Part shown: positions 7,557 to 16,616 of the stretch, piece by piece
Layout of the letters: each line of letters starts with the position of its first letter
How positions within the stretch are numbered: position 1 is the stretch's first letter
From: Afipia carboxidovorans OM5
Lineage (GTDB): Bacteria > Pseudomonadota > Alphaproteobacteria > Rhizobiales > Xanthobacteraceae
Reading direction: 5' to 3'
NCBI RefSeq assembly: GCF_000218565.1
Contig: NC_015684.1
Location: 1,488,001 to 1,552,000 of the forward strand
Length of the DNA stretch: 64,000 bases
The notes under the pieces: generated by a model
The model's database searches: none
What the model saw: the letters and a program-made list of their open reading frames with translations, nothing else
Told to the model about the DNA's origin: nothing
Translations under genes and position numbers: made by a program

Positions 7557-10500
7557 ATGGTCTTCACCGACATTTTCATCAAGCGGCCGGTGCTGTCGCT
7601 TGTCGTGAGCCTGCTGATCCTGCTGATCGGCTTCAAGGCCGCGACCAGTTTGCCGATCCGGCAATATCCGAAGCTGTCGAACACCGTTGTCACGGTGACG
7701 ACGAGCTATCCTGGCGCATCGCCGGAGCTGATGCAGGGCTTCATCACCACGCCGATCGAGCAGGCCGTCGCCTCGGCGGAAGGCGTCGACTACATGACGT
7801 CGACCTCGGTGCAGGGCGTGAGCACGATTCAGGTGTTTGTGCGCTTGAACTTCGATTCCAATCAGGCACTGACCGAGGTGCTCGCCAAGGTGAACTCGGT
7901 CAAATATCTCATTCCGAAGGAATCGAACGACCCGGTCATCACCAAATCCACCGGCCAGACAACGGCGGTGATGTATATCGGTTTTGCGAGCGATGAGCTC
8001 GGTGGCTCAGCGATTTCCGATTACCTGACACGCGTCGTGCAGCCGATCCTGTCCACAGTCGATGGCGTTGCCTCCGCCGACATTCTCGGCGGTCAGACGT
8101 TTGCGATGCGGTTATGGCTTGATCCAGCGCGCATGGCGGGCCGCGGCGTCTCCGCGGCCGACGTTGCGGCTGCCATTCAAGCTAATAACTATCAGGCCGC
8201 GGCCGGCCAAACCAAAGGCTTCTTCATCGTCTCCAACGTGACGACGAACTCCGACCTCAGTGACGTGCATGCCTTCAAGCGCATGGTCGTGAAGTCGAAG
8301 GACGGCGGTCTTGTCCGCATGGAGGATATCGCAACCGTCGAACTGGCGGCGCAGAGTACGGATTCGAGCGTCGCGATGAACGGCCAGCAGGCAATCTTCA
8401 TCGGTGTGCAGGCGACGCCGGAAGGCAACCCTCTCAACATCGTCAAGGGTGTGCGGGCGCTGTTCCCCGATATTGAACGCAACCTGCCGCCGACACTGAA
8501 GATGAAGGTCGCCTACGACTCGACCAAATTCATTCAGTCTTCGATCGACGAGGTGGTGCATACGCTCGCCGAGGCGGTCATCATCGTGATCGTGGTGATC
8601 TTCCTGTTCCTCGCATCGCTGCGGTCGGTCATCATCCCGGTCGTCACCATTCCGCTATCGTTGATCGGCGTCTGTTCGCTGATGCTGGTCATGGGATTCA
8701 GTATCAATCTCCTGACGCTGCTCGCGATGGTGCTCGCCATCGGCCTTGTGGTCGACGACGCGATTGTCGTCGTCGAAAACATCCATCGACATCTCGAGGA
8801 GGGCAAACCTCCTGTGCAAGCCTCGCTGATCGGCGCACGCGAGATCGTCGGCCCGGTCATTTCCATGACGATCACGCTCGCGGCGGTGTACGCGCCGATT
8901 GGCTTCCTCGGTGGCCTGACCGGCACGCTGTTCCGTGAGTTCGCCTTCACGCTTGCAGGCTCGGTGATCGTGTCGGGCGTAATTGCGCTCACGCTGTCGC
9001 CGATGATGTGCTCGATCCTGCTCACGCATGTGGAGCAGGGCTGGTTCGCCCGGAAGGTCGACAGCATCTTCCGTCAGGTGACCGATTGGTACGGACGCAA
9101 CCTCGACCGCACGCTTGATTATCGGCCTGTGACGGCGCTGTTTGCGGTGGTGATCCTCGGTCTCGTCGGGTTTCTCTACACGCACTCCAATTCGGAGCTC
9201 GCGCCAGAGGAAGATCAGGGCATCCTGTTCTCGCTCACCAAGGCGCCGAAATACGCCAACATTGACTACGTCAATTATTATGGTGACCAACTCGGCAAGG
9301 TGTTCGGCAGCTTCCCCGAAACCGATCTGACCTTCGTTCTGAACGGCACTCCCGTCGGCAATCAGGGCATCGCCGGCATGATCCTGAAGCCGTGGGATGA
9401 GCGAAAGCGCTCATCGACTGCAATGAAGCAGGAGGTGCAGAACGCGGTCAACGCGATCACCGGCACGCAGGCCTTCGTGTTCAACCTGCCGGCGCTGCCG
9501 GGCGGGCCGGGCGGCCTGCCGGTGCAGATGGTGATTAACTCGACAAACGACTTCCGTCAGGTTTTCCAGGAAATGGAGAAGCTGAAGGATGCTGCGCGCA
9601 AGAGCGGATTGTTCATCGCTTCGGACAGCGATCTCGCGTTCAACCAGCCGGTTGTGCGGGTGGCGATCGACCGCAACAAGGCGAACGAGCTTGGCGTGAC
9701 GATGCAGACCATCGGCAACACGCTCGCGGTCGCATTGGGTGGCAACTACATCAACCGCTTCAACCTGCAGGGCCGCTCCTATCAGGTGATCCCGCAGGTG
9801 CCGCGCAGTCTGCGCCTGACGCCGCATTCGCTGGACGGGTTCTATGTCTCGGCTATCAATGGGCAGCAGATCCCGCTCGCGACCCTCGTCAACATCGAGA
9901 CGGGCACCGACCCCAACGCGCTAACGCATTTCAATCAGCTCAATTCGGCGACGTTCCAGGCGGTGCCGATGCCGGGCGTTACGGTGGGGACGGCCGTCGA
10001 CTTCCTCGAGAAGCAGGCGCAGAATTTGCCTGCAGGATTTAGTCACGACTTCCTCGCCGATGCGCGTCAGTACAAGCAGGAAGGCAATCAGCTCGCGGTC
10101 GCCTTCGGCTTCGCACTGATTATCATCTTCCTGGTGCTGGCGGCGCAGTTTGAGAGTATCCGCGACCCGCTGGTGATCCTGATCTCGGTGCCGATGGCGA
10201 TCAGCGGCGCGCTGGTGCCGTTGTTCTTCGGGGTGGCGACGATCAACATCTACACGCAGGTCGGCCTGCTGACGCTGATCGGCCTCATCAGCAAGCACGG
10301 CATTCTGATGGTCGAGTTCGCCAATGAGCTGCAGCTCAATGAAGGTCTCGACCGCCGCGCGGCGATCGAAAAGGCCGCCCGTGTCCGTCTTCGCCCGATC
10401 CTGATGACGACCGCGGCGATGGTCACCGGCCTTCTGCCGCTCCTCACCGCGAGCGGGGCAGGCGCCGCGAGCCGCTTCTCGATCGGCCTCGTGGTCGTCG

Positions 10501-10640
10501 CGGGCATGACCATCGGCACCATATTCACCCTGTTCGTGCTGCCGGCGGTCTACGTTGCGATCGCGACCGACCATACCGCCGCTGCGACAACGAAGCGGGC
10601 GAAGGACATCAAGGCCTTCGAGTTGGGCCAGACGACCTGA
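7557..10640 (+). CDS. RND multidrug efflux transporter, HAE-1 type
   Basis: The 1027-residue inner-membrane pump follows the AcrB/MexB layout: N-terminal FIKRPVLSLVVSLLILLIG helix, two large periplasmic loops and 12 membrane helices in two repeats. TM4 carries LAIGLVVDDAIVVVENIHRHLEEG with the adjacent Asp pair used for proton relay in drug pumps, which marks it as HAE rather than metal-type. It exports hydrophobic or amphiphilic compounds with the adaptor upstream; substrates are unknown. It is the last gene of the TetR-controlled operon. Confidence 0.93.
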   Translation: MVFTDIFIKRPVLSLVVSLLILLIGFKAATSLPIRQYPKLSNTVVTVTTSYPGASPELMQGFITTPIEQAVASAEGVDYMTSTSVQGVSTIQVFVRLNFDSNQALTEVLAKVNSVKYLIPKESNDPVITKSTGQTTAVMYIGFASDELGGSAISDYLTRVVQPILSTVDGVASADILGGQTFAMRLWLDPARMAGRGVSAADVAAAIQANNYQAAAGQTKGFFIVSNVTTNSDLSDVHAFKRMVVKSKDGGLVRMEDIATVELAAQSTDSSVAMNGQQAIFIGVQATPEGNPLNIVKGVRALFPDIERNLPPTLKMKVAYDSTKFIQSSIDEVVHTLAEAVIIVIVVIFLFLASLRSVIIPVVTIPLSLIGVCSLMLVMGFSINLLTLLAMVLAIGLVVDDAIVVVENIHRHLEEGKPPVQASLIGAREIVGPVISMTITLAAVYAPIGFLGGLTGTLFREFAFTLAGSVIVSGVIALTLSPMMCSILLTHVEQGWFARKVDSIFRQVTDWYGRNLDRTLDYRPVTALFAVVILGLVGFLYTHSNSELAPEEDQGILFSLTKAPKYANIDYVNYYGDQLGKVFGSFPETDLTFVLNGTPVGNQGIAGMILKPWDERKRSSTAMKQEVQNAVNAITGTQAFVFNLPALPGGPGGLPVQMVINSTNDFRQVFQEMEKLKDAARKSGLFIASDSDLAFNQPVVRVAIDRNKANELGVTMQTIGNTLAVALGGNYINRFNLQGRSYQVIPQVPRSLRLTPHSLDGFYVSAINGQQIPLATLVNIETGTDPNALTHFNQLNSATFQAVPMPGVTVGTAVDFLEKQAQNLPAGFSHDFLADARQYKQEGNQLAVAFGFALIIIFLVLAAQFESIRDPLVILISVPMAISGALVPLFFGVATINIYTQVGLLTLIGLISKHGILMVEFANELQLNEGLDRRAAIEKAARVRLRPILMTTAAMVTGLLPLLTASGAGAASRFSIGLVVVAGMTIGTIFTLFVLPAVYVAIATDHTAAATTKRAKDIKAFELGQTT

Positions 10641-10650
10641 CGATGAATGC

Positions 10651-10690
10651 GGCCGGCCCCGTCTTGCGACAAACGGGGCCGGCCTTCACA
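10651..10690 (+). terminator. Terminator after the RND operon
   Basis: GGCCGGCCCCGT (10651-10662) and ACGGGGCCGGCC (10673-10684) form a perfect 12-bp stem with a 10-base loop. The U-run is poor (TTCACA), so it may need Rho help, but it ends only 14 bases before the next gene. Confidence 0.65.
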
Positions 10691-10698
10691 ATAGGCGG

Positions 10699-12480
10699 AT
10701 GGATCATCCGCTCTCGCCGCCCGCCAGCGACGAGGTCCGCTTTTTCTGGGTCGGACCTCCGCTCAGTACTTATGAAATCCTGTCGCTGACGAGTTTTCTC
10801 GCGACGGGTGCGCGCGTCATTCTTTATTCGTACGATAAGAACCTCTCCGTGCCCGAGGGCGTCGAACTACACAATGCCGAGGCGGTGCTGCCGCTCGATG
10901 TCCTGAAACGATACAATTCCGGCAATCCCGATGCGTGGGCGCGGCACTCGGATCTGTTTCGCTATGTGATGCTGGAGCGGTTCGGCAACTGGTATGCCGA
11001 TCTCGATGTTGTTTGCCTCGCTGATCGCCTGCCTCCAGCGGAGATGTATTTTGGGCGCTCCACCGGCATGCGCGCCTTTGCAGGGCTGCTGAAATTTCCG
11101 AAGGCATTTCCGGCGCTACGCGACGTCATCCTTGAGGCAGAGCGAATTTTGCCCGAGGCAGGCGAGGTGCAGTCGAACACGGCGCGCGCGGTTATCGGTA
11201 CGCCGCTGCTTAGCCGGGTTCTGAAACAGCACGGGCTCAATGATCGTGCAGCGCCGATGCAGGATGCCTACGCCATTCCGTATAACGAGGCGTTGGCGTT
11301 CTTCGACCCGGGTCAATGCAAGGCGCTGGAGGCGCGGCTTACGGATTCGACATTCACGCATTTGTGGAACGGCGCCTGGAACAGGCTGCGCATTCCGCGC
11401 CACTACGGCCCGCCGCGCGGTAGCTTGCTCGATCGCCTGTTCGAGCACTTCGGCATCAACGTGCCGGAGGAGGGCAGGCTTCGTTATGAATCCATCGCGT
11501 CATGGGCGATGGAGGATTGCATTCTTGAGGAATACAAACAGCGTCTCGGCGAGGCGAGTCCGTCTGGTGAGACCCTCGATGGCTTCATCGCGGCGTTGAG
11601 GCGCGATGGCTTCGAGCCCCGCGAGCGACTCTATCGTCCTGCTGTGCTGCGGCGGCCGTGGAATGAAGCGCCGCAAAGCGCAAAGCCACAAACGGTGCGC
11701 ACTTTCTGGCACGGCACGTCGATGCCGATCTATCAGCAGGCGTGCCTGCAGAGTTTTGTGCGCTACGGCCACCGCGTCGAGGTGTTGACGTATCAGACGG
11801 ATGCAAGCTTTGCGGAGGGGCTTGTCGCGCGTGATGCACGCGAGATTTTGCCGGAGGAAGATGTGCTGCATGCACTCTCCAATGGACAGCAGGCCATTCA
11901 TGCGCGGCTGTTGTGTTACGCGTTGCTCGAAAAATTAGGCGGCTGGTGGATCGATCCCGATGTCATGCTGATGCAGCCGGACCTGCCGGAGGACGATATA
12001 TTTTTGGCGGGGCCCGACATTTTTGGCCGCACACCGGTCGCCGTTCTGAAATTTCCGGCAGGGCATCCGGTAATGAAAGAAGCGCACGCGCGAGCCTATG
12101 AGATGCGCGAGCGGCCTGAGGAATGGGAGCAGGCAGGGGTCGCGCTTCTCAGCGAGATCGTTTCTCGCACTCCTGTTTCCCGTCCGAAGAATGCAGGGCT
12201 TGGGCCGATTTCATGGCTGAACGTCCCCGACCTGTTCGACCCGCGCAAGAAAGATGAACTCGAACGCGCCGCCGCGTCATCCGTCTTTCTACATCTGCAG
12301 GATGAGGTCTGGCGGCGGGCGGGCATTCCGTCGGTGCTGGCGCCGCCGGAGGGCTCACATATGGAAAGTCTGCTCGCGCGTCAGGGTATTGCGGCTGACT
12401 TCCCCGCACGAATGACGTTCGATCAGGTGAACCGATGGGTGCGGCATATGTATCGTACCGCTGGATTCGAGCGCGCGTGA
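10699..12480 (+). CDS. Tandem DXD-type glycosyltransferase-like protein
   Basis: This 593-residue protein is made of two related halves. The first (about residues 12-300) begins EVRFFWVGPPLSTYEILSL and has the sugar-nucleotide site GNWYADLDVVCL with DLD at 101-103. The second (about 350-590) begins TVRTFWHGTSMPIYQQACL and has GGWWIDPDVMLM with DPD at 419-421. Both fit the DXD-containing glycosyltransferase family related to capsule and Och1-like enzymes. No signal peptide or membrane segment is seen, so it should act in the cytoplasm. The gene stands alone behind a terminator; the acceptor and donor sugars are unknown. The ATG at 10699 has only a weak ribosome-binding site, but the alternative frame upstream runs through the terminator hairpin. 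Confidence 0.72.
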   Translation: MDHPLSPPASDEVRFFWVGPPLSTYEILSLTSFLATGARVILYSYDKNLSVPEGVELHNAEAVLPLDVLKRYNSGNPDAWARHSDLFRYVMLERFGNWYADLDVVCLADRLPPAEMYFGRSTGMRAFAGLLKFPKAFPALRDVILEAERILPEAGEVQSNTARAVIGTPLLSRVLKQHGLNDRAAPMQDAYAIPYNEALAFFDPGQCKALEARLTDSTFTHLWNGAWNRLRIPRHYGPPRGSLLDRLFEHFGINVPEEGRLRYESIASWAMEDCILEEYKQRLGEASPSGETLDGFIAALRRDGFEPRERLYRPAVLRRPWNEAPQSAKPQTVRTFWHGTSMPIYQQACLQSFVRYGHRVEVLTYQTDASFAEGLVARDAREILPEEDVLHALSNGQQAIHARLLCYALLEKLGGWWIDPDVMLMQPDLPEDDIFLAGPDIFGRTPVAVLKFPAGHPVMKEAHARAYEMRERPEEWEQAGVALLSEIVSRTPVSRPKNAGLGPISWLNVPDLFDPRKKDELERAAASSVFLHLQDEVWRRAGIPSVLAPPEGSHMESLLARQGIAADFPARMTFDQVNRWVRHMYRTAGFERA

Positions 12481-12618
12481 GCTTTTGCCCATAAGGCGAG
12501 TTGAGGCTTTTCGGTGACTCGGACCGAAAACCGGACGCTCCTCCGGTTCCGCCGATTTGATTTCGCACAATCTTTGTGGTCTTTGAAAAGGCGCGTTGGG
12601 CTGAGGGGGCCAACCAGT

Positions 12619-13986
12619 ATGCTTCTCGGAGCTGATGTCCGAACCTGGGTTGGGCGTAAAGCAGCTCCGCTGTCGCGCGGTATTCTGGTTGCCGCCATCG
12701 CTGCTGGTTTGAGCGGCGTCGCGCCTGCCGCCGCGCAGGATGCATCCGAGCAAAATCGCCTTTTCCAACAAATGGTTCGTGACCCGACAAACCACGATCT
12801 GACGTTTGAATATGCGCGTGTCGCGACCGCCCGCACCGATTACGAGGCTGCAATCGGCGCGCTTGAGCGGCTTCTGTTCTACAACCCCAAATTGACGCGG
12901 GTGAAATACGAACTCGGTGCGTTGTATTTCCGCCTCGGCTCCTATGAGATGGCCAAGCGGTATTTCAAGGAGGCGTTGGCAAGCCCCGACCTCGACGAGG
13001 TGACGCGCGGGCGCATCGCTGCCTATCTGCCCGACGCCGAAAAGCAGCTTCAGCCGAGCCGCTTCTCCGGCTTCGCCCAGACCGGTATCCGCACCCAGTC
13101 GAACGCGAATTACGCGCCGACGACCGGCTCGCTGTTAGCAGACGGCACGCTGTTTGCGTTGCCGCAGTCGTCGTTGAAGCGCAGCGACACCAACTGGTTC
13201 GGCCTCGTTGGCCTGAGCCACGATTACGATCTCGGCAATCAGCGCGGCGATGTGCTGGAGACGCGCTTCTCCGGCTATCTCACCGCGCAGCAGCGCTTCG
13301 ATGAACTCAACGTCGGTCTGTTCGATATCTCGTTTGGTCCGCGTTTCGCACTCGCGCCTGAACTGCTGCCGGGCGCGACGATCAAGCCGTATGTGGTTGG
13401 CGGCAACACCTGGATCGGTGGCTCGTCCTATCTGTCGTCCGGCGGCGCGGGCGTGTCGTTGAATTTCCCGACCGGTACACATTTCGCGTGGGGCCCGAGC
13501 TTCGAGTGGCGGCAGGCAAAGTTCCATAACAGTCCGCTGCAGACCTATTCCGGCTACGGCTCCGGCAACTGGTACACCGGCGCGGTCGGCGGCTCATGGC
13601 AGATCAGCCAGACCGTGCGGCTGGAAGGGCGGGGCCTCTATCGCCGCGGCGATTCCGATTTCGTATTCCAGTCGTTCGATCAGTGGGGTATCGAGGGCGC
13701 GCTGACGGTCGAGTTCATGCCGCCGTTCCTGAGCATTCCGCGCAACTGGAGTATCGCGCCTTACGTCAAATACGCGAACACGCGCTTTGATTCCGCCAAT
13801 CCCTTCATCGATCCGCTGACCGTGCGCCGTGACGACCGATGGAGCGCCGGCGCAATCCTCAATACGCCGATCACCAAGGCCATCGGTTTCATGACGACGG
13901 TGCAGTACGATCGCACGAACTCGACGTTGCCGAATTATCGGATGAACAATTTCTCGGTGATCGTCGGACCGACGCTTCGGTTCTAG
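12619..13986 (+). CDS. TPR plus beta-barrel outer-membrane protein, Slam-like
   Basis: The 455-residue protein has a signal peptide (to about residue 40, ending APAAAQ), TPR-like repeats (LTFEYARVATARTDYEAAIGALERLLFYNPKLTRVKYELGALYFRLGSYEMAKRYF and on to about 135) and then a region of alternating strands ending SVIVGPTLRF with terminal Phe, as in outer-membrane barrels. This layout (periplasmic TPRs, then a barrel) is that of surface lipoprotein assembly modifiers (Slam, DUF560). GAGGGGG stands 9 bases before the chosen ATG; a longer GTG start at 12514 is less likely. The next gene, 23 bases away, encodes a secreted FecR-domain protein, possibly its partner or cargo. The export role is inference. 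Confidence 0.7.
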   Translation: MLLGADVRTWVGRKAAPLSRGILVAAIAAGLSGVAPAAAQDASEQNRLFQQMVRDPTNHDLTFEYARVATARTDYEAAIGALERLLFYNPKLTRVKYELGALYFRLGSYEMAKRYFKEALASPDLDEVTRGRIAAYLPDAEKQLQPSRFSGFAQTGIRTQSNANYAPTTGSLLADGTLFALPQSSLKRSDTNWFGLVGLSHDYDLGNQRGDVLETRFSGYLTAQQRFDELNVGLFDISFGPRFALAPELLPGATIKPYVVGGNTWIGGSSYLSSGGAGVSLNFPTGTHFAWGPSFEWRQAKFHNSPLQTYSGYGSGNWYTGAVGGSWQISQTVRLEGRGLYRRGDSDFVFQSFDQWGIEGALTVEFMPPFLSIPRNWSIAPYVKYANTRFDSANPFIDPLTVRRDDRWSAGAILNTPITKAIGFMTTVQYDRTNSTLPNYRMNNFSVIVGPTLRF

Positions 13987-14009
13987 GGACATTTGCCAAG
14001 GACACTGCC

Positions 14010-14933
14010 ATGGATGCGCGCGTACGATCCTGCCTCGCTCCGCTTCTGACGGTGCTTTTGTCTACTGCGTCGGCGCTCGTCGGTACGCTGCCCGCTGAGG
14101 CACAGAATGTTGGCCGCGTCGGCGCGGTGAATCAGAGTGCGACCGGAACGCCACCGGGCAACAGTTCGCGGATGCTCGCGATCGGCAACAATGTCGTTCA
14201 CAAGGAGCGTATCCAGACCACGGCCTCCGGTTCGACGCAGATTCTGTTTCCCGACACCTCGACGCTGAATGTTGGCCGCAACAGCAACATCGTGATCGAC
14301 GAGTATGTGTACGACCCGAATGCCGGCACCGGAAAAATGGTCGCGACCGTCGGCAAGGGCGTGCTGCGCTTCGTTGGAGGCCAGATCAGCCACACTGCAG
14401 GAGTTACCATCAACACGCCGGTCGCGACGCTCGGTATTCGCGGTGGTGTTGCGACGGTCGTCTACCCGATCACGGCGGCCTATGCGTCTGCCGATGCGAA
14501 TATCGCGGGCTGCAAGGGGGAGTTAATCGTCGGCCATGTCGGCTCGTCGACGGTGAAGAACTCGGCGGGCTCGGTGAACGTGCGCCCCGGTTTCGCGACC
14601 TGCGTGACTGGGCCGAACGACCCGATCCCGGAGCCGTTCCGCGTCTCCGATGCGTTGCTCGCGCAGATCATGGCGGATCTCCGCAGCAAGCCGGGGCAGA
14701 GCGGTGGCGCTGTCGACCTGCCCACCGACTCGATGGCGAGCCGTCAGGGTTACGGCATCAGCACGTTGCCGGACCCGACCCACCCGCCGGGCACCGATCC
14801 GCTCGGCTATGTCTCGATTTTCGACGGTGGCAATGAGATCGCCAAGAACAAGGCGCAGACCGGTCAGACCCAGCAGGCGCCGCAGCCGAATACGAATCCG
14901 GGGGGAGGGGGATGCACCCTCTACTGTTGCTGA
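14010..14933 (+). CDS. Secreted FecR-domain protein
   Basis: A 307-residue protein with a signal peptide (MDARVRSCLAPLLTVLLSTA to about residue 32, ending AEAQ) and a FecR domain (about residues 55-160: VVHKERIQTTASGSTQILFPDTSTLNVG, then VATVGKGVLRFVGGQISHT and VNTP-like INTPVATLGIRG). There is no membrane segment and no N-terminal anti-sigma domain, so this is not a classical iron-signalling FecR. The C-terminal third is Gly/Pro/Gln-rich and ends GGGGCTLYCC, with three Cys in the last six residues. AAGGA stands 7 bases before the ATG. It is transcribed with the TPR-barrel gene upstream. Confidence 0.75.
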   Translation: MDARVRSCLAPLLTVLLSTASALVGTLPAEAQNVGRVGAVNQSATGTPPGNSSRMLAIGNNVVHKERIQTTASGSTQILFPDTSTLNVGRNSNIVIDEYVYDPNAGTGKMVATVGKGVLRFVGGQISHTAGVTINTPVATLGIRGGVATVVYPITAAYASADANIAGCKGELIVGHVGSSTVKNSAGSVNVRPGFATCVTGPNDPIPEPFRVSDALLAQIMADLRSKPGQSGGAVDLPTDSMASRQGYGISTLPDPTHPPGTDPLGYVSIFDGGNEIAKNKAQTGQTQQAPQPNTNPGGGGCTLYCC

Positions 14934-15021
14934 CGCCGGCGGCATGTAATTTCAATTTATAAACCCGGCCGCTATGATCGGTTGGCGAAGCGGCAGTTTG
15001 CTGATCCCCTCGCCAGCAGGA

Positions 15022-16539
15022 ATGACCTTGGATCATATCTACGATCTCGCGATCATCGGTGGTGGCGTCAACGGTTGCGGCATTGCGCGTGATGCGGCGG
15101 GGCGGGGCTATTCGGTCTATTTGTGCGAGATGAACGATCTCGCGAGCGGCACCTCGTCATGGTCGAGCAAGCTCATTCACGGCGGCTTGCGTTACCTCGA
15201 ATTCTATGAATTCCGTCTGGTGCGCGAGGCGCTGATCGAGCGCGAGGTGCTGTGGGGCATCGCGCCTCACATCATCGCGCCGCAACGCTTCGTGCTGCCG
15301 CATCATGATGGCTTGCGGCCGGCATGGCTTCTGCGGCTCGGGCTTTTTCTCTACGATCATCTCGGCGGTCGCCGCCGTCTGCCTCCTGCACGCACGCTGA
15401 ATCTGCGCCGCGATATTGCAGGTAAGCCGCTGAAGCCGGGCTTTAAAACGGGCTTTTCCTATTCCGATTGCACGGTGGACGATGCGCGACTCGTCGTGCT
15501 TAACGCGCAGGATGCAGTTGCACGCGGCGCGACCATCGCGACACAAACCAAGGCAATCCGCGCAGAGCGGGGCGACGGCGTATGGCAGCTTGAGGTCGAA
15601 GACGCCACACAAGCGCGTCACACCGTCAAGACCCGCATTGTGGTGAATGCCGGCGGCCCCTGGGTGCAGGATATTCTCACCGCGCGTGTCGGCGTCGAAG
15701 CGACAGCCCACGTCCGCCTCGTGCAGGGCTCGCACATCGTGGTGCCGCGGCTTTACGATAACAACTATGCCTATACGTTCCAGCACGCCGACGGGCGAGT
15801 GATCTTCGTCATTCCCTACCAGCGCGATTTCACGCTGATCGGCACGACGGATCGCGATTATGAGGGAGACCCCGCGGCAGTCCGCGCGACGCAAGAGGAG
15901 ATTGATTATCTCTGTGCCGCTGCAAGCGAATATCTCGCAACGCCCGTCTTGCCGTCCGATGTGGTGTGGAGCTATTCCGGCGTGCGGCCGCTTTACGATG
16001 ACCATGCAAGCGAGGCACGCACCGCCACGCGCGACTATATGTTCGAGCTTGATGCGCCGGAGGGGCTGCCCGTTCTCTCGGTGTTCGGCGGCAAGATCAC
16101 GACCTATCGCAAGCTTGCCGAACATGCGCTGGACAAGCTGTCGCCTTACCTCCGCAGTGCAGGCAAGCCGTGGACGGCGGATACGCCGCTACCGGGTGGC
16201 GATTTTCCGATGGGCGAAGTCGATATGCTCGTGCAGCGCCTCTTGCGGGAATACCCGTTCCTGTCGCAACGCCACGCCAATCGACTCGCACATGCTTATG
16301 GCACGCAGGCCGAGCGTGTTCTCGGTCGGGCAGCAAGTTTCGCCGATCTCGGCCGAGATTTCGGTCATACCCTGACCGAGCGCGAGGTGCGCTATCTGAT
16401 GGCGCATGAGTTTGCGAGAACGGCGGAAGATGTCGTATGGCGACGTTCCAAGCTTGGCCTGTGGCTGTCGCGCGAAGAAATTGCAGCGCTTGAGGCTTGG
16501 ATGGCGGCGCAATCAAACCTTGGTGCGCCCGCGCATTGA
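15022..16539 (+). CDS. glpD: Aerobic glycerol-3-phosphate dehydrogenase
   Basis: The 505-residue flavoprotein begins with the FAD-binding motif YDLAIIGGGVNGCGIARDAAGRG (residues 7-29) and carries GlpD hallmarks GTSSWSSKLIHGGLRYLE and FGGKITTYRKLAEHALD. It oxidises sn-glycerol 3-phosphate to dihydroxyacetone phosphate and passes electrons to the quinone pool at the membrane. The ATG at 15022 matches the family N-terminus, although its ribosome-binding site (AGCAGG) is very close; an ATG at 14974 would add 16 residues. No glpR, glpK or glpF lies beside it. Confidence 0.9.
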   Translation: MTLDHIYDLAIIGGGVNGCGIARDAAGRGYSVYLCEMNDLASGTSSWSSKLIHGGLRYLEFYEFRLVREALIEREVLWGIAPHIIAPQRFVLPHHDGLRPAWLLRLGLFLYDHLGGRRRLPPARTLNLRRDIAGKPLKPGFKTGFSYSDCTVDDARLVVLNAQDAVARGATIATQTKAIRAERGDGVWQLEVEDATQARHTVKTRIVVNAGGPWVQDILTARVGVEATAHVRLVQGSHIVVPRLYDNNYAYTFQHADGRVIFVIPYQRDFTLIGTTDRDYEGDPAAVRATQEEIDYLCAAASEYLATPVLPSDVVWSYSGVRPLYDDHASEARTATRDYMFELDAPEGLPVLSVFGGKITTYRKLAEHALDKLSPYLRSAGKPWTADTPLPGGDFPMGEVDMLVQRLLREYPFLSQRHANRLAHAYGTQAERVLGRAASFADLGRDFGHTLTEREVRYLMAHEFARTAEDVVWRRSKLGLWLSREEIAALEAWMAAQSNLGAPAH

Positions 16540-16616
16540 AACAAAAATGCGGTTACGCCTTTTGCATTTGCGCAAGATGGGCTAAGCGAAAATCTCAAAG
16601 AATTCAGGAGTAGGCG

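Noticed and set aside
12514..12618. Longer N-terminus for the TPR-barrel protein from a GTG
   Set aside because: It would put 35 polar residues before the signal peptide, and the internal ATG has a strong ribosome-binding site.
16545..16569. Terminator after glpD (AAATGC/GCATTT)
   Set aside because: A 6-bp AT-containing stem with a long loop is too weak to support.
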